NCBI RefSeq assembly: GCF_014649735.1
Contig: NZ_BMTP01000003.1
Span: 310,001-374,000 of the forward strand
Direction of reading: 5' to 3'
Length of the DNA stretch: 64,000 bases
Origin: Streptomyces lavendofoliae
Lineage (GTDB): Bacteria > Actinomycetota > Actinomycetes > Streptomycetales > Streptomycetaceae
A program made the position numbers and the translations under genes. Shown here one piece after another: positions 1 to 7,442 of this stretch. Each line of letters starts with the position of its first letter. Positions within the stretch are counted from its first letter, which is position 1. Below the pieces are notes generated by a model. It was not told where the DNA came from. It searched no databases and was given only the letters and a program-made list of their open reading frames with translations.

Positions 1-1274
1 CCGTCCGCGCCCAGCGGGTGCGCCGGGGACGGTGCGGCGAGGCGGGCGGCGGCGTCGACGGTGTACGGGTCGCGCAGCAGGCCCCACCCGATGACGGCCG
101 CCAGGACGGCCGCGAGGGCGGCCGGCACGGCGGGCGCGACCCGCCGGGCGGGGGCGGCGGGCAGCGTCAGCCCCGCGTCCCGCAGCGCGGGGCCCAGCAG
201 CCGCCGCCGGACCAGGGCCGCGAGGGCGCCGACCGCCAGTCCCAGCGCGAGCAGCGCCAGCACGGCGCCCTGGAGCAGCGGGAGGTCCTGCGACGTCGCC
301 GCGCCCAGCGCCGTACGCCCGATCCCGGGCACCGCGAACACCGTCTCCACGGCCACCGCACCGCCCGTGAGCCCCACCGCGACCATGCCGAACTGCGGGA
401 CCAGGGGCGGCAGCGCGCGGCGGAGCGCGGCGAGCGCGACCCGCGCCGGGGACACTCCCGCCCCGCGCCACAGCTCCACCCACCGCTCGCCGAGCACGGC
501 GGGCAGCGCGTCGGCGACGAGCCGCCCCAGCAGCCCGCCCGCCGGGACGCCGAGCGCGACGGCGGGCCCCACCAGGTGCGCGGGGCCCTGCCAGCCGGAG
601 GTGGGCAGCAGTCCGAGCCACACCCCGGCGACGATCAGCACGACGGTGGCGAGCAGGAACTCGGGCACGGCGGCGAGCATCGCCGCGAACGCCCCGGACG
701 TGCCGCGCCCGCGCACCAGGACGGGTGCGGCGAGGGCGACGGCCACGATCAGCGCCACCGTGAGGGCGGCGCCCATCAGGCCCAGGGACACCCGGAGTCC
801 GGTGACCACGGACGGCAGGACGTCGGTGCCGGACACCCACGAGGTGCCGAGGTCGCCCCGCAGGAGGCCGGCGGCCCAGCGGACCGGCGGCGTCACCGGC
901 CCTGCGTCCAGCCCGAGATCGGCCCGGATCGCGTCCAGCGCCTCGGGCGTCGCCTCCTGCTCGGCCGACCGGGCACGCAGCACCGTGAGCGCCGGGTCGC
1001 GGCCGGACAGCCAGGGCAGCAGCCCGACGACCGCGAGGACGACGCCGAGCGCCCCGACCGTCCCGGCCGCCCGCGCCACCCGCCCACCGCCGGGCACCCA
1101 CCGTCGGGTGCCGTGCCCACCGCCGCGCCCCCCGCGGGGTGCCCGGTCCGCGCCGGCGGTGCCGGGGCGGACCGATCCGACGGTGCGGGTCAGGTCGGCG
1201 GCACCGCGCCGGAGTCCGGCGGCGGTGCGGCGCAGTCCGTGCCGGGCGGAGCCCTCCGCCGTCGCGCCGCTCAC
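1..1274 (-). CDS. Fused DppB-DppC-like ABC transporter permease (partial, runs off left edge)
   Basis: Inner-membrane permease of a peptide/nickel/opine-type ABC importer. The GTG start at 1274-1272 overlaps the TGA of the binding-protein gene (GTGA), so the two are translationally coupled. At least 424 codons are open to the window edge with no stop. After a Gly/Arg-rich cytoplasmic N-terminus of about 60 residues comes a DppB-like half with several hydrophobic helices, an EAA-type loop (RGAGVSPARVALAALRRALP) and the usual ending VFAVPGIGRTALGAATSQD. A new N-terminal helix then begins and leads to HPLGAD, which matches the HPLGTDxxGRD signature at the start of DppC-type permeases. The gene therefore appears to be a fusion of both permease subunits, which are normally separate. 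ATPase genes would be expected further left. The frame was read by hand from the reverse strand. Confidence 0.8.
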   Translation of the reverse strand, partial: MSGATAEGSARHGLRRTAAGLRRGAADLTRTVGSVRPGTAGADRAPRGGRGGGHGTRRWVPGGGRVARAAGTVGALGVVLAVVGLLPWLSGRDPALTVLRARSAEQEATPEALDAIRADLGLDAGPVTPPVRWAAGLLRGDLGTSWVSGTDVLPSVVTGLRVSLGLMGAALTVALIVAVALAAPVLVRGRGTSGAFAAMLAAVPEFLLATVVLIVAGVWLGLLPTSGWQGPAHLVGPAVALGVPAGGLLGRLVADALPAVLGERWVELWRGAGVSPARVALAALRRALPPLVPQFGMVAVGLTGGAVAVETVFAVPGIGRTALGAATSQDLPLLQGAVLALLALGLAVGALAALVRRRLLGPALRDAGLTLPAAPARRVAPAVPAALAAVLAAVIGWGLLRDPYTVDAAARLAAPSPAHPLGAD

Positions 1275-2785
1275 CTGACGTACGTGGCGGGCGTGACGAG
1301 CAGCCGTTCGCGCGGGTCGTGCGCGGCGCCCACCACACGGGCCGCGTCGCCCTGGACCACCCGCTCGTGGACCATCGGGATCGCGGCGTCGGTGGCGAGG
1401 ACGGCGGCCTCCGCGGCCATCACGGCCCGGCGGCGGGCGTCACCCGCCGTCGTCGCGGCGGCCTTGTCCAGGGCCTTGTCGACGGCGGGGTCGGCGAGCT
1501 GCGCGATGTTGAAGGAGCCACGGGAGGCGAAGTCGCTGTAGAGGTACGCGGCCGGGTCACCGGAGTCGAGGACGGTGGCCCTGGACAGGATGAACGCGTC
1601 GAACCTGCCGGCCAGCGCGTCGGCCTCGATGTGCGCGTACTGCCGGACCTCCAGCGTCACCCGGAACCCCGCCCGCCGGAGCTGCTGCTGGAGGGTCTGG
1701 GCGACCTCGGGAAGCTCGGCGCGGTCGGTGAACGTGCCGATGGTGACGGCCGCGCCGTCCGGCCCGGCCGCCCCGGCGCGCTTGGCCCCGGCGCGCTCCG
1801 GGCCGGTGCGCTTCGGCTCGGAGCGCAGAGCGGCCGCCCAGGGGAGGGCCGGCCCCAGCAGGCCCCGGGCGACGTCGGCCCGCCCCTCGTAGACGCTCTC
1901 GGCGATCGCCTCCGCGTCGACGGCGCGGCGGGCGGCGGCCCGCAGCCCCGGGTCCTTGAACGGCCCCTCGGCGGTGTTCAGGTAGAGGGTGTTGGTGCGC
2001 GGCATCGGCACCTCGGTGATGAGCCCGGGGTCGAGCAGCGCGGCCTGGGAGACGGGTATCGCCTCGACGATGTCGGCCTCCCCGCTGCGCAGCGCGGCGG
2101 CGCGGGCGGTGCCGTCGGGGACGAAGGTGACGTCGATGCCCGGTGCCTTGGCCTTCGTACCCCAGTAGCCGTCGTACCGGTCGAGGGTGGCGGAGGACGT
2201 GCCGTCGACCTCGATGAGCCGGAACGCGCCCGTGCCGGTGCCGACCGGGCTGACGGTCCTGCCCCGGTACGCCTTGGCCGACAGGATCGACAGCTGGGGG
2301 GAGCTGAGGCGCTGCGGGACGAGCGGGTCGGGAGCGGCGGTGGTGACGGCGACGGTGCGGCCGGAGGCGGTCGCCCGGAGGTCGACGCCGTCGAGGATGC
2401 GGGGCTTGGGCGAGGCGTTCGCGGCCCTGGTGAGGGAGTGCGCGACGGCCCCGGCGGTCAGCGGGCTGCCGTCGTGGAAGGTGACGCCCTCGCGGACGGT
2501 GAAGGTCCACGTCCGGCCGGCCTGCCGCCAGGACGTGGCGAGGGCGGGCCTCGGGTCGCCGTCGGCGTCGAGCGTGACGAGGGTCTCGGCGGTGGACCAG
2601 CGGGACAGCTTGAAGGCGTCGTCGGAGAGCGGGGAGAGCCCGGAGCGCGGCGGGTTCATCATCGCCACGCGGATGCGCCCGCCGTCACCGCCGGGGTCCT
2701 GACCGGTGGCGGCGAAGCATCCGGTGAGCAGGGCCCCGGCGGTGGCCAGGGCGGCGGCGTGGAGGGGGCGGGAGGGCAGGCGCAC
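1271..2785 (-). CDS. SBP_bac_5-type ABC transporter substrate-binding lipoprotein
   Basis: Extracytoplasmic solute receptor of the peptide/nickel/opine importer family, 504 residues, anchored by a lipobox (LLTGC, about residues 19-23). Family features include the early LVTLDADGDPRPALATSW segment and the FHDGSPLTAGAVAHSL segment typical of SBP_bac_5. I chose the GTG at 2785 because GGAAGG lies 5 nt upstream and the signal peptide then starts VRLPSRPLHAA; a TTG at 2851 gives an unlikely Pro-rich leader and would overlap the operator. Its stop overlaps the start of the fused permease. A Zur-like palindrome 60-75 bp upstream suggests repression by zinc, so the cargo may be a metal-chelate (zincophore or opine metallophore). 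Peptide uptake remains possible. Confidence 0.85.
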   Translation of the reverse strand: MRLPSRPLHAAALATAGALLTGCFAATGQDPGGDGGRIRVAMMNPPRSGLSPLSDDAFKLSRWSTAETLVTLDADGDPRPALATSWRQAGRTWTFTVREGVTFHDGSPLTAGAVAHSLTRAANASPKPRILDGVDLRATASGRTVAVTTAAPDPLVPQRLSSPQLSILSAKAYRGRTVSPVGTGTGAFRLIEVDGTSSATLDRYDGYWGTKAKAPGIDVTFVPDGTARAAALRSGEADIVEAIPVSQAALLDPGLITEVPMPRTNTLYLNTAEGPFKDPGLRAAARRAVDAEAIAESVYEGRADVARGLLGPALPWAAALRSEPKRTGPERAGAKRAGAAGPDGAAVTIGTFTDRAELPEVAQTLQQQLRRAGFRVTLEVRQYAHIEADALAGRFDAFILSRATVLDSGDPAAYLYSDFASRGSFNIAQLADPAVDKALDKAAATTAGDARRRAVMAAEAAVLATDAAIPMVHERVVQGDAARVVGAAHDPRERLLVTPATYVR

Positions 2786-2845
2786 GAGGACCTTCCGGGC
2801 GGCGGTGGGACGAGGGGGAGGGGGAAGGCGGCGACCGTAACACAA

Positions 2846-2860
2846 TGACAATCGTTTTCA
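2846..2860. promoter_or_regulatory. Zur-like operator (15-bp interrupted palindrome)
   Basis: The + strand reads TGACAATCGTTTTCA; on the gene strand this is TGAAAACGATTGTCA. It agrees at 13 of 15 positions with the streptomycete Zur consensus TGAAAATGATTTTCA as I remember it. It lies 60 bp before the GTG of the binding-protein gene in an otherwise very GC-rich stretch, where a promoter would be expected. A Fur-type site is the main alternative, since the families overlap in sequence. Confidence 0.6.
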
Positions 2861-3042
2861 ATAATGGTCCGGTCCGGCCCCTCCTCCGGGAGCGCGGCGT
2901 CCCGCCCGCCGGCGCGGCGGGTCCTGGCCGCACCGCGCCACCCGTTCACCGCCCCCTGACGTCCCGGACCGCCCCGGACCGCTCGGGCCCCGGCACCGGG
3001 CGGACCGTCCGGCGGTCCGTTCGGCCGGACGGGTGGCACGCC

Positions 3043-3213
3043 CTAGCGCACCGGGCGCCCACGGGACCGCCGCGACCAGCGGAACCCGAAGAAGAGCAGA
3101 TCGAGGACGAGCACGGCGATGCCGATGATCAGCAGGTACATCAGGCCCTCGGCGACGACGCCGATGAGCCCGAGGACGATGGCGACGATGATCAGGAACA
3201 GGAAGAACGCCAT
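3043..3213 (-). CDS. Small hydrophobic membrane protein (56 aa)
   Basis: The protein is two hydrophobic stretches (residues about 2-21 and 25-46) followed by a basic tail RWSRRSRGRPVR, so it should span the membrane twice with the tail in the cytoplasm. The ATG at 3213 has GGAGG 9 nt upstream. It follows the PRC-barrel gene by about 50 bp in the same direction and probably shares its transcript. Small two-helix proteins of this kind are common in streptomycetes and have no assigned role. Confidence 0.75.
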   Translation of the reverse strand: MAFFLFLIIVAIVLGLIGVVAEGLMYLLIIGIAVLVLDLLFFGFRWSRRSRGRPVR

Positions 3214-3263
3214 GGACGGGCACCTCCACGGGTGGCTGGGGTGGCTGGGGCGGGGCGGACGGA

Positions 3264-3620
3264 TCAGCGGCGCGCGAGCTTCCGCTCTCCGCCGGCTCCG
3301 GGCTCGTACGGCATGCCGTAGTGCTGGAAGATCTCCGCCTCCCCCTCCGCCGGCAGGACGTCGTCCGTGCCGATGGACGGGGCCTTGCGCACCTCGGCCT
3401 TGGGGTGCGACACCTTGAGGTAGTCCGGCCCCACGACCGCCTCGTCCAGCGGGACGAACACCAGCCGCTGCCGGGTCGGCAGCCCCGTCCGCACGGTGGC
3501 GACGGCCGGTTCGTCGGTGGCGGTGTCCACGTAGATGGCCTCCAGCACGCCGATCTTGTGCCCCTTGGGGTCGACGACGTCGTGGTCGCGCCACTCGCGG
3601 ATGTCTGCTGACTGGATCAT
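3264..3620 (-). CDS. PRC-barrel domain protein
   Basis: 118 residues, cytosolic. Residues 3-75 form a PRC-barrel-like beta fold: an opening SADIREWRDHDVVDPKGHKIG strand pair, then a segment LVFVPLDEAVVGPDYLKV. PRC-barrel domains occur in RimM and in photosynthetic reaction centre H subunits and usually mediate protein or RNA contacts. Streptomycetes carry many short stand-alone copies, often in stress or membrane contexts. The C-terminus contains EIFQHYGMPYEP, recurrent in this actinobacterial subgroup. The gene precedes the small hydrophobic protein and probably forms a two-gene unit. Its precise role is unknown. Confidence 0.75.
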   Translation of the reverse strand: MIQSADIREWRDHDVVDPKGHKIGVLEAIYVDTATDEPAVATVRTGLPTRQRLVFVPLDEAVVGPDYLKVSHPKAEVRKAPSIGTDDVLPAEGEAEIFQHYGMPYEPGAGGERKLARR

Positions 3621-3808
3621 GCGTTCTGCCCTCTGAGCCGGTCCGTTCGGTCGTCCTCGCACTCCAGCGTCCGCCCGCACGCCGACCGGCGCCACCGCAC
3701 GTACCCCCGGCACCGTCCCGGCGGCCTCCCGGGACGGCGCCCTGGGGTGTACTGGCCGCTCGCCCATGCCTTATGTTGCGGAGGCAAAGCAAGGGGGACG
3801 GACGACGC

Positions 3809-4102
3809 ATGGCACGGGATTACGACAGCCAGCTCCTGGAGTCGGTGGCCGTACGCCGGCGCAGGATGCGCGACGCGCTGCTGTTCGGCGCCCAGCGGGC
3901 GCGGCGCACGGCGGACGAGCGGCTCGGGAAGGTCTTCGCGGGCATCGCCATCGCGGCCGTGCTGTGCGCGGGGTGCGTCGGGTGGTCCTTCCTCCAGCAC
4001 ACCCTGGCCAAGCAGAAGGCCGAGCAGCGCAAGCAGGAGCAGCGGTACGAGCAGCCGGCGAAGCCGGAGAAGTCCGCGGATACCGGTAAGACTTCGCAGT
4101 AA
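3809..4102 (+). CDS. Small single-pass membrane protein at head of T7SS cluster
   Basis: 97 residues. A basic cytoplasmic N-terminus (RRRRMRDALLFGAQRARR) precedes one transmembrane helix (about residues 42-60, VFAGIAIAAVLCAGCVGWSF). The tail is Lys/Gln/Glu-rich and probably coiled. The ATG at 3809 is preceded by a purine-rich AAGGGGGACGG. It lies about 100 bp upstream of eccD in the same direction, and similar small proteins sit at this spot in other streptomycete type VII clusters, so a structural or assembly role in the secretion machine is likely but inferred only from position. Confidence 0.7.
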   Translation: MARDYDSQLLESVAVRRRRMRDALLFGAQRARRTADERLGKVFAGIAIAAVLCAGCVGWSFLQHTLAKQKAEQRKQEQRYEQPAKPEKSADTGKTSQ

Positions 4103-4201
4103 CACCCGTAAAGGGAATGGGGGAAACGTCGGCGGTGCACACATCGAGACCGGTCGAAATGGCCCGAAAGTTCCCGACGTCGCGATGATAGGTTCCCGTA
4201 A

Positions 4202-5557
4202 GTGGTGAGCACAGCAACGACTTCCCGGGCGCAACTGAGCAGGGTGACCCTGGTCGGCGAGCGGCGCCGGGCCGACATCGTCCTGCCCTCGGACACGCCG
4301 ATCGGGCAACTGCTCCCGGACATCCTCCAGTTGCTGGACGACCGTGCCGCGTCGCGGCCGATGACCCGGCAGCTGATCACGTCCGACGGCTCCGCGCTGC
4401 CACACGACAGCACCCTGGCGTCCGCCGGGATCGCCGACGGAGCCGTCCTCCGGCTCGTCAGGGCGCACTCCGCGCCGCCCGCGCCCGTGGTGCACGACGT
4501 CACCGACCAGGTGGCCGACGACCTCGACCTCCAGGCGTGGCGCTGGCGGCCCGCCGCCCGGCGGGCGGGCGCGGGCGTCGCGACGGTCGTCTTCGCGGTG
4601 GTCACCGCGGTGCTGGCCCGCCGGGAGTTCGCCCTCGACGCGCTGGCGGGTGCCCTCGCGGCCGTGACGGTCGTGCTCCTCGCGGCCGGGGCGCTGGTCG
4701 CCCGGATCGGGCGGGGCAACCGGGGCCTGGCGACGGCGCTCCTGATCGCCTCCGGGGCGCTCGGGATCCTCACCGCGTGGACCGCCGCCGACGCGCACGA
4801 CTGGTCCGGTGCCGCGCGGCTCGCCGCCGTCGCGGGGGCGCTCACCGTGACGCTGGCGATGCTGGGCCACTTCTCTCCGCTCGGCCGCGGCGGGCTCATC
4901 GGCGCCGGGGCCACCGCGGGGCTCGCCCTCGTGTGGGAGGCGGTCGCGGCAGTCCAGGGAGAACCGGCGCGGCTCGGCGCCGTCATGGCCGTCTTCTCCG
5001 TGGTGCTGCTCGGCCTGCTGCCCCGGCTCGCCCTGATGGCGTCGGGGCTCACCGCGCTCGACGACCGGCGTTCGGGCGGTGCCTCCGTCAGCCGCCACCA
5101 GGTGGGCAACGCCCTGGCGGCCACGCACCGGGGCCTCGTCCTCGCGACGATCGTCACCGCGCTGTCGGCCGCCGCGGGCGGGTGGCTGCTCACCCTGGCG
5201 GACCGGCCGAGCCTGTGGACGGTCGTCCTGCCGTCGGTCGTCGCCGTCGTGCTGCTGTCCAGGGCGCGGGCCTTCCCCCTGGTCGCGGAGGTGGTGGCGC
5301 TCTTCACCGCGGCCGGGGTGCTGGTCGTGCGCCTGGTCGTGCTGTGGATGGACCACGCCGGGGGAGCCGGGCCGCTGACGCTGCTGTGCGCTGCGGCGGT
5401 GCTGCCGCTGGTGGTCCTGGCGGTCCAGCCGCCCGAGCACGTCCGGGTGCGGCTGCGGCGGACGGCCGATCTGGTCGAATCCATCGGCATGGTGGGGCTC
5501 TTCCCGCTCGCGGTCGGTGTGTTCGGCGTGTACGGGCAGCTGCTCGACAAGTTCTGA
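4202..5557 (+). CDS. eccD: Type VII secretion integral membrane protein EccD
   Basis: 451 residues. Residues about 10-95 are a ubiquitin-like (YukD-type) domain, from LSRVTLVGERRRADIVLPSD to GAVLRLVRAH. A linker leads to about 11 hydrophobic helices (residues about 125-445), as expected for EccD, which lines the ESX membrane channel with EccB, EccC and EccE. Start choice is between GTG 4202 and GTG 4205 (adjacent codons); no strong Shine-Dalgarno is visible, so a near-leaderless transcript is possible. The gap before it (4103-4201) is AT-richer than the surroundings and probably carries the promoter. Confidence 0.9.
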   Translation: MVSTATTSRAQLSRVTLVGERRRADIVLPSDTPIGQLLPDILQLLDDRAASRPMTRQLITSDGSALPHDSTLASAGIADGAVLRLVRAHSAPPAPVVHDVTDQVADDLDLQAWRWRPAARRAGAGVATVVFAVVTAVLARREFALDALAGALAAVTVVLLAAGALVARIGRGNRGLATALLIASGALGILTAWTAADAHDWSGAARLAAVAGALTVTLAMLGHFSPLGRGGLIGAGATAGLALVWEAVAAVQGEPARLGAVMAVFSVVLLGLLPRLALMASGLTALDDRRSGGASVSRHQVGNALAATHRGLVLATIVTALSAAAGGWLLTLADRPSLWTVVLPSVVAVVLLSRARAFPLVAEVVALFTAAGVLVVRLVVLWMDHAGGAGPLTLLCAAAVLPLVVLAVQPPEHVRVRLRRTADLVESIGMVGLFPLAVGVFGVYGQLLDKF

Positions 5558-5619
5558 GGTCCGGGTTCCGAGGCCCGGGTTCCGGGTGCTGCGGCAGGGC
5601 GGGGAGAAGAAGGGCAGAC

Positions 5620-7428
5620 ATGCCGAACGGAGACAACTGGCAGGGCGACGTCCTGCGCGACCTGGGCGCCGGGGCCCCGAGGGCCACGCCGCAGGAGGCC
5701 CCGCAGGCCCCGGACGCCGACCCCCCGGCCCCCCGGCCTGACGCGACCCCCGTGCCGGAGGCACCCGCGGCCGTCCCGCCGCCCCCCGCCCCCGGCGCCC
5801 CCGTGTTCGGTGAGCCGGTTCCCGGCGGGGCCACCGGCCCCGTGCCCGGTGCGCCGGGTACGCCGGGGGCCGGCAGGCCCGCACCCGGTGCGGCCGGTAG
5901 CCCCGTGCCCGGTGTGCCCGGCGCCGGTACGGCAGTCACGCCCGTGCCCGGTACGGCCGGTACGCCGGGGGCCGGCAGGCCCGCACCCGGTGCGGCCGGT
6001 AGCCCCGTGCCCGGTGTGCCCGGCGCCGGTACGGCCGGTACGCCGCCCGTGCCCGTGCCCCTGCCCGGTGCGCACGCGCCCCGTGAGGCCGGCGCGCCCG
6101 CCGGCGGGGCGGCGCCGCACGCCTCCGGGCAGGCGCACCCCCACCCGGGCCCCGCGCAGGCCGCGTCGGCGCCGCCGGCCGCGCCCGGCCCCGACCGGCG
6201 GGGCCCGCACGCCCCGGCCCCGCAGGCCCCCGCCAGCGGGCGACAGGTGCCGCCGGCCGCGCCCGGCCCCGTACCGGCCGCCCGGGCGGCCGGGCACGTA
6301 CCCCAGCAGCAGGGCCCGCAGGCGTACGCCCCGATCGCCGCCGACCCGCACGCCGCCGCCGACCCGCGGGCCCAGGCGGCGTCGGCCCGCGCGGCCGAGG
6401 CGGCCCGCGCGCGGCAGGCCGCCGTGTCCGCCGCCCCGGCACCGTCCCCGGCACCCGCCCCCGCCGCCCAGGGCACCGCCCCGAGCCCGTACCCGCAGGG
6501 GCCGGCCACCCCCGACTCGCGCCCCGTCGTCGACAAGGACCTCGCCGCCGCCGGGCGCAAGCCGCGCCGGGGCGAGCCCTTCGCCGCACGGGCCGTCCGC
6601 GCCGTGCGCCGTACCGTCTCCTCGTCCGCCGCCCGGGAGGTCGCCGAGACCACCCGTACCGCCGAGACGCTCCAGCAGCCGGTGACGACCGGCCGGCAGA
6701 TCGCCGTCACGTCCATCCGCGGCGGCGCCGGCAAGTCGACCGTCACCGCGCTGCTCGGCCTCACCTACGCGCACTACCGGCAGGACCCCGTCCTGCTGGT
6801 CGAGGCGGACCCCGCCCTCGGGTCGCTGCCGCTGCGGCTGGGTGCCGAGACGCTGCGGTGGACCACCGGCGACGTCGCCGGCATCGTCGAGCCGCAGATG
6901 TCGCTGCTGGACGTCACCGGCTACCTCGTCCAGCTCCCCGACAACGCCTGGCTGCTGCCCGGCAGTCAGGGCCGTATCGGCGCGATGCTGGACACCCGGG
7001 CGTACGAGCGGGTCATGGTCGCCCTGCGCCGCTACTTCGGGGTGACCGTCGTCGACTGCGAGACCCTCCCCGCGGAGGTCGCCCGCGTCGCGCTGTCCGC
7101 CGCCCAGGCCCGCGTCCTGACCGCGCCCGCCACGCTGGAGGGCATCGCCAGCACCCACGCGGTGCTCCAGTGGATGCAGGGCCTGCCCCGCCACATCATC
7201 GCCGGCACCGTCGTCGTCCTGACCGAACTCGTGCCCCATACCGGGCTGGACCTCGGCGAGGCCGCCCGGAAGCTCGCCGTCACCGGCGCGAGCGTCCAGG
7301 TCCTGCCGTACGACCGCCACCTGGCGGCCGGCGGCCCGATCCGCACCGAGCTGCTGGCCCACCCCACCCGGCAGGCCGCCACCCGGCTGGCCGCCGACGT
7401 CTTCCAGCTGTCCCAGAAGCGCCACTGA
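5620..7428 (+). CDS. MinD/ParA-like ATPase with Pro-rich N-terminal extension, T7SS-associated
   Basis: 602 residues. Residues 1-340 are low-complexity Pro/Ala/Gly with an internal 34-residue tandem repeat. The C-terminal third is a MinD/ParA-type ATPase with the deviant Walker A RGGAGKST at about residues 367-374 and VEADPALGSLPLRLG matching the switch region. Equivalent genes lie between eccD and eccC in streptomycete T7SS clusters and are related to the EspI-type Pro-rich/MinD ATPases of mycobacterial ESX systems. A regulatory or chaperone-like role in secretion is inferred. ATG at 5620 with GGGGAGAAGAAGGG upstream. The next gene starts 14 bp after its stop. Confidence 0.85.
   Translation: MPNGDNWQGDVLRDLGAGAPRATPQEAPQAPDADPPAPRPDATPVPEAPAAVPPPPAPGAPVFGEPVPGGATGPVPGAPGTPGAGRPAPGAAGSPVPGVPGAGTAVTPVPGTAGTPGAGRPAPGAAGSPVPGVPGAGTAGTPPVPVPLPGAHAPREAGAPAGGAAPHASGQAHPHPGPAQAASAPPAAPGPDRRGPHAPAPQAPASGRQVPPAAPGPVPAARAAGHVPQQQGPQAYAPIAADPHAAADPRAQAASARAAEAARARQAAVSAAPAPSPAPAPAAQGTAPSPYPQGPATPDSRPVVDKDLAAAGRKPRRGEPFAARAVRAVRRTVSSSAAREVAETTRTAETLQQPVTTGRQIAVTSIRGGAGKSTVTALLGLTYAHYRQDPVLLVEADPALGSLPLRLGAETLRWTTGDVAGIVEPQMSLLDVTGYLVQLPDNAWLLPGSQGRIGAMLDTRAYERVMVALRRYFGVTVVDCETLPAEVARVALSAAQARVLTAPATLEGIASTHAVLQWMQGLPRHIIAGTVVVLTELVPHTGLDLGEAARKLAVTGASVQVLPYDRHLAAGGPIRTELLAHPTRQAATRLAADVFQLSQKRH
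5857..6035 (+). repeat. 102-bp tandem repeat in Pro-rich region (two copies)
   Basis: A 77-bp block at 5857-5933 recurs without a mismatch at 5959-6035, an offset of 102 bp, so the unit encodes 34 residues rich in GTPGAGRPAPGAAGSPVPG. Because the unit is a multiple of three, copy-number change would not shift the reading frame. The perfect identity points to recent duplication. Confidence 0.9.
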
Positions 7429-7442
7429 GGGGGAGCGGACCG

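Noticed and set aside
18..1541. Long + strand open frames opposite the permease and binding-protein genes
   Set aside because: They are Arg/Gly/Pro-rich, have no ribosome site or family resemblance, and lie antisense to well-supported genes; high GC makes such frames common.
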